A DNA stretch of 64,000 nucleotides, taken from NCBI GenBank assembly GCA_023404095.1, contig JAEYDD010000051.1:1-64000 (forward strand). The letters are read 5' to 3'. The DNA comes from Pseudomonadota bacterium. Lineage in GTDB: Bacteria; Pseudomonadota; Alphaproteobacteria; Rhizobiales; Rhizobiaceae. The translations under genes were made by a program, and so were the position numbers. Of the stretch, positions 17,703-27,194 are shown piece after piece. Each line of letters begins with the position of its first letter. Within the stretch, counting starts at the first letter, position 1. The notes beneath the pieces were generated by a model. That model had not been told where the DNA came from. It searched no databases and worked only from the letters and a program-made list of their open reading frames with translations.

Positions 17703-18797
17703 ATGACAAAAGAAAAGGCCGATCAGAGCCCGTCCCAGAAGATCCTGTCGACACGTCGTCATTTCCTGACCAAGTCGGGGCTCGGCGCGGGTGCCGTCGT
17801 GGCGGGCTCGACGCTCGCCGCACCGTATGTCAACGCGCAGAGCGGACCGATCAAGTGGCGACTGCAGACCTATTCGGGCGCGCCGCTTGGCGCGCATGTG
17901 ATCAAGCCGCAGATCGAGGCCTTCAACAAGGCGGCGAACGGCGAGATGGAAATCGAGCTTTACTACGCCGACCAGCTCGTCCCGACTTCGGACCTCTTCC
18001 GCGCCCTGCAGAGCGGCACGATCGATGCCGTGCAGTCGGATGAGGCGACAATGGCCTCGCCGGTCGATATCGCCGTCTTCGGCGGCTACTTTCCCTTCGC
18101 AACCCGCTACAGCCTCGATGTGCCGGCACTGTTCAAATATTACGGGCTGAAGGAGATATGGGAGGAGGCCTATTCTGAAGTTGAGAACGTCACGTGGCTG
18201 TCCACCGGCGCCTGGGATCCGCTGCATATCTTCACCGTCGACAAGCCGATCCGCAGCCTCGCCGACATGAATGGCCTGCGCGTGTTCGGCGTGCCGACCG
18301 CCGGCCGCTTCCTTTCGCGTTACGGCCTCGTCCCGGTGACGATCCCCTGGGACAACGTCGAAGTCGCCCTGCAAACGGGAGAATTGGACGGTGTCGCCTG
18401 GTGCGGTTTCACCGAAGCCTATGAAGTGGGCTGGGCGGACGTCTGCAAGTACGCGCTGACAAACTCCGTCACCGGCGCCTGGTTCGGCAGCTATTTCGCC
18501 AACACTGCAAGCTGGCAAAAAGTGCCGCCGCATCTCCAGGAACTCTTCCGCATCACCATCGACCAGTCGCACTACTACCGCGACGTCTGGTACTGGGGCG
18601 GCGAGGCGCAGTTGCGCGTCGAGGGAGAGAAGATGGAATTGACGGCCTTGCCGCCGGAAGAATGGAACCAGGTCATCAAGGACAGCGAAGGCTTCTGGGA
18701 CGAAGTGGCCTCTTCCAGCCCCCGGTCCGGCAAGGTCGTGGAAGCCTTCAAGAAATACTCGGCCGTCATGCAAAAGGCGGGTTACCCGTACCGCTAA
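17703..18797 (+). CDS. dctP: TRAP transporter substrate-binding protein (DctP family), Tat-type signal
   Basis: The 364-residue product has a twin-arginine leader (STRRHFLTKSG, then a hydrophobic stretch, cleavage probably after YVNA near residue 42). Its mature part matches DctP binding proteins: ADQLVPTSDLFRALQSGTID, LRVFGVPTAGRFLSRYGL and TGELDGVAWCGFTEAYEVG, the block that usually carries the Arg ligating carboxylate substrates. The Tat signal implies export after folding. The substrate is probably a carboxylate (sugar acid, keto acid or similar); the DeoR regulator favours a sugar acid, an inference only. Confidence 0.92.
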   Translation: MTKEKADQSPSQKILSTRRHFLTKSGLGAGAVVAGSTLAAPYVNAQSGPIKWRLQTYSGAPLGAHVIKPQIEAFNKAANGEMEIELYYADQLVPTSDLFRALQSGTIDAVQSDEATMASPVDIAVFGGYFPFATRYSLDVPALFKYYGLKEIWEEAYSEVENVTWLSTGAWDPLHIFTVDKPIRSLADMNGLRVFGVPTAGRFLSRYGLVPVTIPWDNVEVALQTGELDGVAWCGFTEAYEVGWADVCKYALTNSVTGAWFGSYFANTASWQKVPPHLQELFRITIDQSHYYRDVWYWGGEAQLRVEGEKMELTALPPEEWNQVIKDSEGFWDEVASSSPRSGKVVEAFKKYSAVMQKAGYPYR

Positions 18798-18814
18798 GAC
18801 CGACCGGCGCAGTT

Positions 18815-18838
18815 CGGCCCGCCACAAACGGCGGGCCG
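18815..18838 (+). terminator. hairpin after dctP
   Basis: CGGCCCGCC (18815-18823) pairs perfectly with GGCGGGCCG (18830-18838) around a 6-base loop, 17 bp after the dctP stop. The T-run is short, so termination efficiency is uncertain. Confidence 0.65.
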
Positions 18839-18989
18839 TTCGCGGACCGGGCGGCCTGCCGGCTGGACGTAAATGACGGCTGTTTCCGATGGCAGGGCCG
18901 CTGCCTCGAAGAGCGATCGGCCTCGTGCGCCCAGGAATACGCATCAGCTGGAGCGGCGCGGCCGCCAAGCTTCCGGAAAATAAAAATTC

Positions 18990-19913
18990 CTAATGCTTGT
19001 CCTGGCGCAGATAGATCCGGCCGAGAAACGCGGGCTCGCCCGACCGCCGGCCACTGATCGAACCGACGACGAGCACGAGCAGGGTCAGCAGATAGGGCAG
19101 GGTCATCATCAGGTAGACCGGAATGTCGGCGCCAACCGCCTGCAGCCGGGGAACCAGCGCGTCGGCGCTGCCAAAGACGAGCGCACCGACGAGGGCACGT
19201 GCCGGATTCCAGCGCGCGAAGATGACTAGCGCGACGGCCACCCATCCGCGCGAGGCCACCATGCCTTCCACCCACACGTGGCTGGTCGCCACCGAAAGGT
19301 AGGCTCCGGCAAGACCGCAAAGCAGGCCGGAGGCGAGCACCGCACCGAGTTGCACGATCTGCACGTCGACGCCGGCGACATCGGCCGCGGCCGGATTCTC
19401 GCCGACGGCGCGCAGCCGCAGGCCGCTGCGACTGCGCATGAGCCACCACCACAGAAGGCCGACCACGACCGGCAGTGCCAGGGTGATTGGATCCTGAACC
19501 GCGACAAATCTCGACAACGCGGTATCGCGCTCCAAGGCAAAGAGATCACCGAGATTGGGGATGCCGACGAAGGTCTTCTGGACATGGGATCGTCCGACGA
19601 CGCCGGTAAGTCCAAGGCCGATTGCAACGACCGCAAGGCCCGAGAGCGTCTGGTCGGCGCGCAGAACGACCGTCGCCACACCGAACAGGAATGCGAGCGC
19701 CATTGCCGAGCCAGCTCCGATGACCAGTGCCGCCCAGGGATTGCCGCCGGAGAGAACGGCGATCGCCGCACTCATCGCGCCGACCGCCATCAGCCCTTCT
19801 GCGCCGAGATTGAGGATGCCCGCTCGTTCGCAGATGATCAGCCCAAGGCTCGCGAGCACCAGCGGCGTTGCATAATTCGGAATGATGGCAATCCAGCCGA
19901 TCAGAAAATCCAT
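18990..19913 (-). CDS. ABC transporter permease, BMP/nucleoside-type (NupQ-like)
   Basis: The 307-residue integral membrane protein belongs to the branched-chain/ribose permease fold of BMP-dependent importers. Family segments are LGLIICERAGILNLGAEGLM, LRLRAVGENPAAADVAGVDV and LAGAYLSVA near residues 185-210, followed by the late hydrophobic block LMMTLPYLLTLLVLVV. It is the last gene of the minus-strand set binding protein, ATPase, permease, permease, 18 bp after the partner permease stop. Such systems in bacteria import purine or pyrimidine nucleosides or related bases. Confidence 0.9.
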   Translation of the reverse strand: MDFLIGWIAIIPNYATPLVLASLGLIICERAGILNLGAEGLMAVGAMSAAIAVLSGGNPWAALVIGAGSAMALAFLFGVATVVLRADQTLSGLAVVAIGLGLTGVVGRSHVQKTFVGIPNLGDLFALERDTALSRFVAVQDPITLALPVVVGLLWWWLMRSRSGLRLRAVGENPAAADVAGVDVQIVQLGAVLASGLLCGLAGAYLSVATSHVWVEGMVASRGWVAVALVIFARWNPARALVGALVFGSADALVPRLQAVGADIPVYLMMTLPYLLTLLVLVVGSISGRRSGEPAFLGRIYLRQDKH

Positions 19914-19931
19914 GGAATGCGTACCTTCCTG

Positions 19932-20987
19932 TCAGCTTGGCCGGTTGAGGGAATAGGTGCTGAAGAACTGCGCCATCAGGATCGAAATCAGAACGGTCCC
20001 CTGCACCAGCACGATCATTCCCTCGGAGACGCCGTAGAACACCTTCAGCACGTTGCCGGCGGTGAAAACAGCCCCGAGCGCCAGCGCCACGATGACCACC
20101 CAGAACGGCTTGGCACGGGCCAGATAGGCGATGACGATGGCGCTGAACAGGTATCCATTGCCGACGGCCTGGTTCAGCCGGTGCTCCGTGCCCGAGACGA
20201 TGACCATGCCCGCCAGCCCGGACAGCGCACCAGACAAGAGCACAAGTCCCACAAGCGTGCGGCGTACCGGCAGGCCGGTAGCAAGTGATGCCTGCCGATT
20301 GAGGCCGACGGCGTCGGCGTAGAAGCCGGCGCGCGTGCGCTCGAGCAGGAACCAGACTGCGAGGGCGATCAGGGCAGAGACGAAAAGTCCGGCATGAAGC
20401 TGTCCCCAACCGAGCGCCGAGAAGCGACTTGCCGGCGGAAATGCGGCGGTGACCGGAAAGCTGTTGGCCGGATCGCGCCATATGCCGAACAGGAGATGCT
20501 GCACAAGCAGAAACGCGACGCTTCCGAGCAGCAGCGAAGATATCACTTCGTTGACGCCCCATTTTTGCTTCAGAACGAGTGAGATGGCGATCCATCCGGA
20601 ACCCGCCAGCGCCGCAAGCACTAAGGCAAGCGGCAGGCGCAAGCTCTCAGGACCAATTTCATACAGCGCGACCCATGTCGCGGCCACCGCGCCAAGCCAC
20701 AGCTGCCCCTCGACCCCGATGTTCCAGAAGCGGACCCGCATTGCGACCGCAGAGGCAAGCCCGACGAGGATCAGCGGTAGCGCCGCCGTCACCGTCTGCG
20801 ACAGACCGTCCGAGGTGAGGAAGGCGGCCACCAGGAATTCGTCGATAAGGGCGCTCGCGGGCACGCCCGCACGCACCAGCAAGATCGCCGAAACCGCAAG
20901 GCCGAATGCGAGGCCGCCCGTATAGGACAGCGCACTCAGTAATAATCCCGGCTGCTGCCGGCGTACGAGAAATGCTGCATCAAGCAT
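19932..20987 (-). CDS. ABC transporter permease, BMP/nucleoside-type (NupP-like)
   Basis: This is the second permease, about 351 residues. Visible family features are FWNIGVEGQLWLGAVAATW, KWGVNEVISSLLLGSVAF and LSGALSGLAGMVIVSGTEHR. I chose ATG 20987, which overlaps the end of the ATPase gene by 8 bp (ATGCTTGA); an in-frame ATG at 21026 would give a 47-bp overlap and 13 extra residues. It pairs with the 18990-19913 permease to form the membrane dimer. Confidence 0.88.
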   Translation of the reverse strand: MLDAAFLVRRQQPGLLLSALSYTGGLAFGLAVSAILLVRAGVPASALIDEFLVAAFLTSDGLSQTVTAALPLILVGLASAVAMRVRFWNIGVEGQLWLGAVAATWVALYEIGPESLRLPLALVLAALAGSGWIAISLVLKQKWGVNEVISSLLLGSVAFLLVQHLLFGIWRDPANSFPVTAAFPPASRFSALGWGQLHAGLFVSALIALAVWFLLERTRAGFYADAVGLNRQASLATGLPVRRTLVGLVLLSGALSGLAGMVIVSGTEHRLNQAVGNGYLFSAIVIAYLARAKPFWVVIVALALGAVFTAGNVLKVFYGVSEGMIVLVQGTVLISILMAQFFSTYSLNRPS

Positions 20988-22533
20988 GGCCGGCCAGAAG
21001 CGCTCCGATCCATTCTGGGGTGACATCGTCCGCCGCGCGACAGCCGACGATCGTGCCCCTGTTCATGACGGCGACCCTGTGCGAAAGCGATAGAACTTCG
21101 TGCAGGTCTTCGCTGATCAGAAGGCAGGCGGCGCCCTTCTCAACAGCCTGTCGGATCGCCGCCCGTACGAAATGCGTGGCTTTCATATCGAGGCCACGCG
21201 ACGGGGAGTGGGCCACCAGAACCTTCATGCCCGGATCAAGCTCCCGCGAAAGCAGCACCTTCTGCGCATTTCCCCCGGAAAGAAGGGCTGCGGAACGATC
21301 CGGTGTCGCTCCCCGGATATCGAAGGCATCGATCATCTTTTCCGCTTTCCTTCGCATCCTGTCGCGGCGCAGGAAAAGCGGTCCGCCGAAAGCCCCTTCG
21401 GACACACTGGTCAGAGCCATATTGTCGGCGATCGAAAGCTCGCGGATCATGCCGGTCGCGAAGCGATCGGACGGGATGACCCGCAAGCCCGCGCGGCGGC
21501 GCTCATGTGGCGTACCGGCGACGATATCCCTCCCGCCGAGAAGGATTTCACCCGAGGCGGGCCGCTGGAGACCGCCGAGGCAGGCGACAAGCTCTTCCTG
21601 GCCGTTGCCGCCGACGCCGGCGATACCTAGGACTTCCGCTTCCCGCAGTTCCAGCTCAAGGTCGTACAGACCCTGTCCATGCGCCCGTGCGGGAAGAGAC
21701 AGCGCTTTGATGCTCAGACACACCGCGCCTGGCTGCGAAGCAGGCCTGCCGTCCGTCGCCAGCGTCTCGCCGACAATGAGCCGCGCCACTTCTTCTTCTG
21801 AAATTGCCTCGACCCGCGCGCCGGAAAGCACTGTCTTTCCATGTCGCATGATCGTGATGCGGTCGCAGAATGCAGCCACTTCGCGAAACTTGTGCGTGAT
21901 CAACACCACCGCGTTGCCCTGACGCGCAAGCCGCCGGACGAAATCGAGCAGCGCCCTGGCTTCATCCTCCGTCAGTACGGCGGTGGGCTCGTCGAGAACC
22001 AGTATGCGGGCGCCGAGGAGAAGCACCTTGACGATCTCCGCCCGCTGCCTGTCGGCGATCGAAAGATCAGCGACGATCCGGTCAGGATCGACGGGCAGGC
22101 CAATCTCGGCAGACTTTGCCCTAACCAGCGCGGCCGCTTCGCTGGCGGAACGGACCCGGCTTTTCTTGCCGAGGCCCAGGAGTACGTTTTCCGCGACGGT
22201 GAAGCTCTCCACCAGGCGGAAGTGCTGGTGCACCATGCCAAGGCCGGCAACTGTCGCCTCGGTGGGGCTGCGGGGCGCAATGGCCGCCCCGTTGATCGAC
22301 TGCTGTCCGGCATCGGCGGCATAGACACCCGTCGCCACGTTCATCAGCGTAGATTTGCCGGCGCCATTTTCGCCCACGATCGCATGCACCTCGCCCCATT
22401 CCAGGGTGAAGGTGGCATCATCGAGCGCCGGCTTGCCGTCGAAGGCCTTTCCGATGCCCTGCATGTCGAGGGCAGGGGGCGTGCCGGGCAGACTGTCCAC
22501 CCGGCCTGCAATCGTCTTTTGCGCAGCTGTCAT
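20980..22533 (-). CDS. ABC transporter ATP-binding protein, double-domain (sugar/nucleoside class)
   Basis: The 517-residue ATPase carries two fused nucleotide-binding domains, as in RbsA/NupO. The first has Walker A GENGAGKSTLMN, then ADLSIADRQRAEIVKVLLLG and Walker B ILVLDEPTAVL. The second has the degenerate Walker A GVGGNGQEELV expected for this class, a signature region LLSGGNAQKVLLSREL, and VLVAHSPSRGLD in place of a normal Walker B. ATG 22533 overlaps the stop of the upstream binding protein gene (ATGA). Confidence 0.92.
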   Translation of the reverse strand: MTAAQKTIAGRVDSLPGTPPALDMQGIGKAFDGKPALDDATFTLEWGEVHAIVGENGAGKSTLMNVATGVYAADAGQQSINGAAIAPRSPTEATVAGLGMVHQHFRLVESFTVAENVLLGLGKKSRVRSASEAAALVRAKSAEIGLPVDPDRIVADLSIADRQRAEIVKVLLLGARILVLDEPTAVLTEDEARALLDFVRRLARQGNAVVLITHKFREVAAFCDRITIMRHGKTVLSGARVEAISEEEVARLIVGETLATDGRPASQPGAVCLSIKALSLPARAHGQGLYDLELELREAEVLGIAGVGGNGQEELVACLGGLQRPASGEILLGGRDIVAGTPHERRRAGLRVIPSDRFATGMIRELSIADNMALTSVSEGAFGGPLFLRRDRMRRKAEKMIDAFDIRGATPDRSAALLSGGNAQKVLLSRELDPGMKVLVAHSPSRGLDMKATHFVRAAIRQAVEKGAACLLISEDLHEVLSLSHRVAVMNRGTIVGCRAADDVTPEWIGALLAGHA

Positions 22534-23645
22534 TGCTTGGCCGGCATGGTGCCGGTGATGCCTTCGACGAAATAGTCCATCGACCACAGTGCTGCATCGT
22601 CCAGCTTGCCGCCGGCCTCGACGACCACGGTGCCGTCCTGCTTCTTGAGGGGCCCTTGGAAGGGATCGAGCGTGCCGGCGATGATCGCCTGCCTTGCCGT
22701 CTCTATCTTCGCCTTCGTCTCTTCGGTGACGCTCGGGCCGAAAGGCGCGAGATCCACTACGCCCTTGTCGAGCCCCTCGAATGCGCCGAATTCCTCAGGC
22801 TTCCAGCTGCCGTCGATGATCTCCTTGATCGTCGGGACCAGGTATTTCTCCCAGCGGAAGACGACCGAAGTCTGGATCGTTTTCGGCGCGGCATGCGACA
22901 TGTCGAGCTGGAAGCCGATGGAGGGAACGCCGGCCTTCTCGGCCGCGTCAAGCGCCGAGGTTGCGCTCAGATTGGTGGCGAGAACATCGGCCTTCTGATC
23001 GAGTATGGCCTGCGCGACCTGCCCCTCCTTGACCGGGTCCCACCAGGAATTGGTGAACACGGCTACCGTTTCGATGGCCGGATCGACCGACCGCGCGCCG
23101 AGCGCGAAGCTGTTGATGTCCCAGTTTACGACGCCCACGGGGAAGCCGGCGAGAATGCCGATCTTCTTGGTCTTGGTTGCCTGGCCGGCGGCCACGCCCG
23201 CAAGATACCAGCCCTGATAGGTGCGGGCATAGAAGCTCTCCATGTTCGGGCCGTTGTTCGTGCCCGAGGCGCTGAGGAAGGCGACGTTCGGATAGGCCTT
23301 CGCGGCCTCCGCCATTGGTGCGCTGTAGCCGTAGGTCGTGCCGACGATGATGTTGAAACCGCGCTTGACGTAAAGGTCGATGGCCGCGCGCAGCTTGGTC
23401 GCTTCTTCCGGAATGTTCTCCGTGACGGCGACAGGAACCTGCAACTGTTCTTCGACAGCCTTGCGGCCTGCCTCGAGCGCCTCGTTCCAGCCGCCGTCCT
23501 GCGCCGAGCTTGCGTAGATGAAGGCGACCTTCGGCGGGCCTTCGAGCGTGAAGGCATTGGCGCCCGTCGCGGCCGACGCCAGAAGCGCGGCCGTGATCGC
23601 CACGAGACACTTGCGTCTCCGATGCATGTTTGTGCTGGCAGTCAT
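22530..23645 (-). CDS. BMP-family ABC substrate-binding protein
   Basis: The 371-residue product has a signal peptide (basic MHRRRK stretch, hydrophobic core, cleavage after GANA near residue 31). The mature domain has BMP/PnrA features: PKVAFIYASSAQDGGWNEAL, GFNIIVGTTYGYSAPM, YQGWYLAGVAAG and KADVLATNLSATSALDAAE. BMP proteins (PnrA, NupN, Med) bind nucleosides. AAGGGAAC upstream of ATG 23645 supports the start. It is the first gene of the importer operon and is divergent from the LysR gene. Confidence 0.92.
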   Translation of the reverse strand: MTASTNMHRRRKCLVAITAALLASAATGANAFTLEGPPKVAFIYASSAQDGGWNEALEAGRKAVEEQLQVPVAVTENIPEEATKLRAAIDLYVKRGFNIIVGTTYGYSAPMAEAAKAYPNVAFLSASGTNNGPNMESFYARTYQGWYLAGVAAGQATKTKKIGILAGFPVGVVNWDINSFALGARSVDPAIETVAVFTNSWWDPVKEGQVAQAILDQKADVLATNLSATSALDAAEKAGVPSIGFQLDMSHAAPKTIQTSVVFRWEKYLVPTIKEIIDGSWKPEEFGAFEGLDKGVVDLAPFGPSVTEETKAKIETARQAIIAGTLDPFQGPLKKQDGTVVVEAGGKLDDAALWSMDYFVEGITGTMPAKQ

Positions 23646-23862
23646 GTCACTGTTCCCTTGCTATCGGTTCAACCCGTCCGTCGGCGCATCGGCGGCACGC
23701 GAATACGTGCGCGCCGACTGCGGCGTTCGGTGCCGTTCCCTGTTTTTGCAAAAGCGAATGAGCTCTTGTGCAGTGCATAAAAGCCGATTACGGTCGTTCA
23801 TGCAATAAAAATAGTCATGCCCAATTTATGGTCACTTTGTTCAAAATTATGGACGATCCGAC
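23646..23862. promoter_or_regulatory. divergent promoter region between BMP importer and LysR gene
   Basis: The 217-bp gap is AT-rich from about 23755 to 23850 (for example GCAATAAAAATAGTCATGCC). It should hold both promoters and the LysR binding site. No single site could be fixed with confidence. Confidence 0.45.
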
Positions 23863-24822
23863 GTGAACACCGATGCGCTGGCGTCCTTCGTGAAAATTGC
23901 CGAACTGCGGTCGCTATCGGCCGCAGCGAAGCTCTACGGGCTGCCAAAATCCACATTGAGCCTGCGCCTCAAGCAGTTGGAAGCCGATCTGAACGTGCCG
24001 CTTTTCGAGCGATCCGGCCGAAATCTTCTGCTGACGGAAGCAGGGCAGACCCTGCTGAAGCACGCCCGCCAGATCCTGCAGAGCTGCGACGCCGCTCGCG
24101 CCGCCGTCTCCGAAGTCAGCGAGGACGTGGCTGGAACCCTGCGCATCGGCGCCACAGGCGAATTCGGCACCGCGTTCTATGCGCAGATGCTGATCGCCTT
24201 CCGCAGGCTTTATCCGAACGTCGAGATCGAGCTGACCTTCTTCTCGCCGAACGTGCTCTATGCCGCCGAAAGCTTCGACACCCTGGACGCGGTGATCTCG
24301 TGGGACGAGGGCGATGGGGAAGGGGAAACGCTTTCGACCGCGACTTTCGCGCTGTTTGCCAACAGCAGCTATGTCGAACGCTTCGGCCAGCCGCAGCGGC
24401 CCGCCGATCTCGCCGACCATCAAGGCATCGTCTACCGGACCCCGGCGGGGCTGCAGCATTGGCGCCTGCAAAAAGGCGGTACGCAGGAAAGCGTCCTGCC
24501 GCGCAGCAGCCTGATCGCCAACGATTACTGGACGGTCAAGTACTTCGCCGTCGCCGGCGAGGGCATTGCGTATCTGCCGCGCTTCTTCACCGCCATCGAA
24601 TGCGAGCGCGGCCATCTGGTCCCGTTGCTGGATGACTGGGTATCGGCGGAGCGCCGCGTCAGCATCCGTCTGACCCGGCCGCATGCGCCCTCGCGCAAGA
24701 TGAGCGCATTCATGGATGTCTGCCGCCGATACTTTTCACCCGGCTTCGTCTTCCAGGGGCCGCGCTATTACGTCGAGGCAATTTTCGACCCAACGCAACC
24801 AACAGAGGGAAAAAGACCATGA
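23863..24822 (+). CDS. LysR-family transcriptional regulator
   Basis: The 319-residue product starts at GTG 23863. It has the LysR winged helix at residues 1-60 (ALASFVKIAELRSLSAAAK, STLSLRLKQLEADLNVPLFE), the linker helix and a periplasmic-binding-like effector domain (GTLRIGATGEFGT and following). It shares its start region with the BMP importer promoter and overlaps the downstream oxygenase gene by four bases, so it probably controls both units. The effector is unknown. Confidence 0.92.
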   Translation: MNTDALASFVKIAELRSLSAAAKLYGLPKSTLSLRLKQLEADLNVPLFERSGRNLLLTEAGQTLLKHARQILQSCDAARAAVSEVSEDVAGTLRIGATGEFGTAFYAQMLIAFRRLYPNVEIELTFFSPNVLYAAESFDTLDAVISWDEGDGEGETLSTATFALFANSSYVERFGQPQRPADLADHQGIVYRTPAGLQHWRLQKGGTQESVLPRSSLIANDYWTVKYFAVAGEGIAYLPRFFTAIECERGHLVPLLDDWVSAERRVSIRLTRPHAPSRKMSAFMDVCRRYFSPGFVFQGPRYYVEAIFDPTQPTEGKRP

Positions 24823-25874
24823 AAGTAGTGGAGACCGGCAACGGCGCGCGCGTGATGAAGAATGGCGGGCTCGACCCGCAGCGCGTCAGCTTCGACAAGA
24901 TACCCGTCATCGACCTGGAGCCGATGTTCAGCGGCGATGCAGGCGCCAAGGAGAAGCTGGCAGAGGACCTGCGCAAGGCCTGTACGGAAGTGGGGTTCCT
25001 TTACATCAAGAACCATCACTTCCCCGCAGACGTCCTGGCCGCCACGTTCGCTGCCGCCGAAGCCTATTTCGCGCTTCCGGACGAGGTGAAGATGAAGAAC
25101 CACGTCTCGAAGTCGAAGAACAATCGCGGCTATGCTGCCATGCTTGAGGAAAACACGGATCCGACGGCGCGCGGCGACTTGCACGAGTCGTATGACATCG
25201 CCCTCGACGTGCCGGCTGACGATCCAGACGTTCTCGCCGGCAAGGTGCTCTACGGCCCCAACCAGTGGCCGGAAGACGCCCCCGCCCTGCGCGCCGCGCT
25301 GGAAAGCTATCATGCCGAGATGCTGACGCTGAGCGGCCACCTGCTACATGCCTTTGCGCTGGCGCTGGGTCTCGAGGAGTCCTATTTCGACCAGATGGTC
25401 GACAAGCCGCTGGCGACCCTCCGTGTCCTGCACTATCCGCCGCAGTTCGGCGAGATCGATGATCGCCAGATCGGCATTGGGGCGCATTCCGATTACGAAT
25501 GCTTCACCATCCTGGCCCAGCAGGACGGCATTTCGGCACTGCAGGTGCTGAACGCGTCGGGCGAATGGATTGCCGCAGATCCGGTCCCCGGCTGCTTCGT
25601 CGTCAATGTCGGCGACCAGATGGCGCGCTGGACGAACGACCTGTTTGCCTCGACCGTGCACCGCGCGATCAATCGGTCGGGCCGCGAACGCTACTCGATC
25701 CCGTTCTTCTTCGGCCCGAACTACGACACGGTCGTGGAAGCGCTGCCGAGCTGCGTCGACGAGGGCCACCCGGCCAAGTATCCGCCGGTGACGTCTGGCG
25801 ATTACATCAACGGTCGCTTCGCCGCCACCTTCGCGCACTATGCCGACGCCCAGAAAAAGGAAGCCGGCGCCTGA
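24819..25874 (+). CDS. Fe(II)/2-oxoglutarate-type oxygenase, isopenicillin-N-synthase family
   Basis: The 351-residue product has the DIOX_N domain (VIDLEPMFSGD, then CTEVGFLYIKNHHFPADVL) and the 2OG-Fe(II) oxygenase core. Iron ligands are visible as His223 and Asp225 (GAHSDYECFTIL) and His281 (STVHRAIN), and Arg291-x-Ser293 is the 2-oxoglutarate-binding pair. All catalytic residues are intact. It is coupled to the LysR gene and divergent from a nucleoside-type importer, so a modified base or nucleoside is a reasonable substrate guess. Bacterial relatives have diverse roles and the reaction cannot be named. Confidence 0.88.
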   Translation: MKVVETGNGARVMKNGGLDPQRVSFDKIPVIDLEPMFSGDAGAKEKLAEDLRKACTEVGFLYIKNHHFPADVLAATFAAAEAYFALPDEVKMKNHVSKSKNNRGYAAMLEENTDPTARGDLHESYDIALDVPADDPDVLAGKVLYGPNQWPEDAPALRAALESYHAEMLTLSGHLLHAFALALGLEESYFDQMVDKPLATLRVLHYPPQFGEIDDRQIGIGAHSDYECFTILAQQDGISALQVLNASGEWIAADPVPGCFVVNVGDQMARWTNDLFASTVHRAINRSGRERYSIPFFFGPNYDTVVEALPSCVDEGHPAKYPPVTSGDYINGRFAATFAHYADAQKKEAGA

Positions 25875-26054
25875 TCAGCAGGGCGAATACGGTGTTGGCG
25901 AGGTCACCCTTGCCGACACTGTCGGCCAGGGGATGGGCCGCTTCACATCTTGGTTTTCCGCATATCGTTATTGGTCGGCCGCGTGGCGCTAGTGCGCGAC
26001 ACGCTCCAAACCCGCCTCGGATCCCTCGGCATCCGTCAAATCGCTCGACTGTCC

Positions 26055-27194
26055 TCAGACTTCGTCATCCTCGATCGCGCTGTAACTGCCGGCCATGCGC
26101 TGCAGCTCGGCAATACGGGAGGCAAGTTCGATTTCGCGTTGACTTATGGGCAAAGCGGGATCGGAAAGGCGGCGAAGGGTGCATGCCGCCAGACGTCCGG
26201 ACTCGAGCGCGGAGATGCCAGCCACGATAGCGGCAAAGACCGCGGCCGTTCGATGCCGTTCCGCCGAACCGATCTGCGCGGCATCAACAGCACGGCCGCC
26301 ATGCTCCATAGTCGCTTCGGCGGCGGCAATCCGGACCGAGACCGCTCCGATGGCATGCACGCCATGATCCACATCGTCAGCGCCCGCCCCACCGTCGACC
26401 CGTTGCCTGATATGAAGGAAATCCCGGCGCGCGCGACCCAGATGCCGTGCAGCTTCCAGCAGGATATCGAGCGCCTGCGGCACATCCACCTTGGAAGGAT
26501 CGCGCGGCGAATGAAGCAGTGCATCGCCCTCGGCAACAACGTCTCTGAAAAGCACGCGTTCGCCAGGCGACGCGACCACTTCGCCAGGCCCGCCGCCGTT
26601 GGCCACGTAACGTATACCGTCCGTGCGTGCAGGCAGAAGGAGACTGGTCGGCCTCCCCGTCGCATCCAGCGCCGGCATCAACAGCCAGTCGGCGTGGGGC
26701 GCATGGGGCGTACAGAGCGCTTCGCCGTTGATCCGCCAGCCAAGGCCAACCGGAACGATCGGTAGCGCTCCCGCGCCTTCCCCCTCACCCTCGATAGCCT
26801 CTACGCGAGCCAGTCGCGCACCGCTGAGCGCCGCTGTGAAAACAGCGCTGCGCTGGCCCTCCGTGCCATAGCTTCGCAGCCTTTCCAGAGCGACAAAATG
26901 CGCGCAGGCTATCAGGCCCACGGTCGTCGAGTATTCGGACAGGATAGCGCAGATTCCGGCCAAGACGGTGTTGGAGACGTCGATGCCGCCGTGCTCCGTC
27001 GGTATCGAAACACCGAAAAGGCCGGAGCGGGACAGCGCGTCGAGGCTGCCAACAACGGTTTCCTCACTATCGGTTACCGTCGGGGAAATCGCTTCGTCAA
27101 AGTGACGGGCCACAGATCCGGCGGCGGCAATCGCCTCGTCCTCCGTGCCGATCAGCGCGGCCGTCCGCACAAGCGCTGGGGAGATTTTAGCCAT
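26055..27194 (-). CDS. acyl-CoA dehydrogenase-like flavoprotein (SfnB-related)
   Basis: The 379-residue product has an acyl-CoA dehydrogenase N-terminal helical domain (LDALSRSGLFGVSIPTEHGG, ILSEYSTTVGLIACAHFVAL), a middle beta domain and a C-terminal helical domain starting near LLEAARHLGRARRDFLHIRQ. The sequence is closest in feel to SfnB/DszC-like monooxygenases, flavin enzymes of sulfur acquisition. I chose ATG 27194 (MAKISPALV) because GGAGCTG precedes it; an upstream start at 27257 gives atypical residues. It converges on the oxygenase gene with 180 bp between. Role uncertain. Confidence 0.75.
   Translation of the reverse strand: MAKISPALVRTAALIGTEDEAIAAAGSVARHFDEAISPTVTDSEETVVGSLDALSRSGLFGVSIPTEHGGIDVSNTVLAGICAILSEYSTTVGLIACAHFVALERLRSYGTEGQRSAVFTAALSGARLARVEAIEGEGEGAGALPIVPVGLGWRINGEALCTPHAPHADWLLMPALDATGRPTSLLLPARTDGIRYVANGGGPGEVVASPGERVLFRDVVAEGDALLHSPRDPSKVDVPQALDILLEAARHLGRARRDFLHIRQRVDGGAGADDVDHGVHAIGAVSVRIAAAEATMEHGGRAVDAAQIGSAERHRTAAVFAAIVAGISALESGRLAACTLRRLSDPALPISQREIELASRIAELQRMAGSYSAIEDDEV

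Noticed and set aside
16164..18968. A 934-codon open frame on the minus strand, antisense to dctM and dctP
   Set aside because: It is a GC-bias shadow of two certain genes. Composition is rich in Arg, His, Asp and Glu with no recognisable domain, and no ribosome-binding site precedes it.
22533..23780. A 415-codon plus-strand frame antisense to the BMP binding protein
   Set aside because: Shadow of a certain gene, with unusual Arg/Asp/Gly-rich composition.
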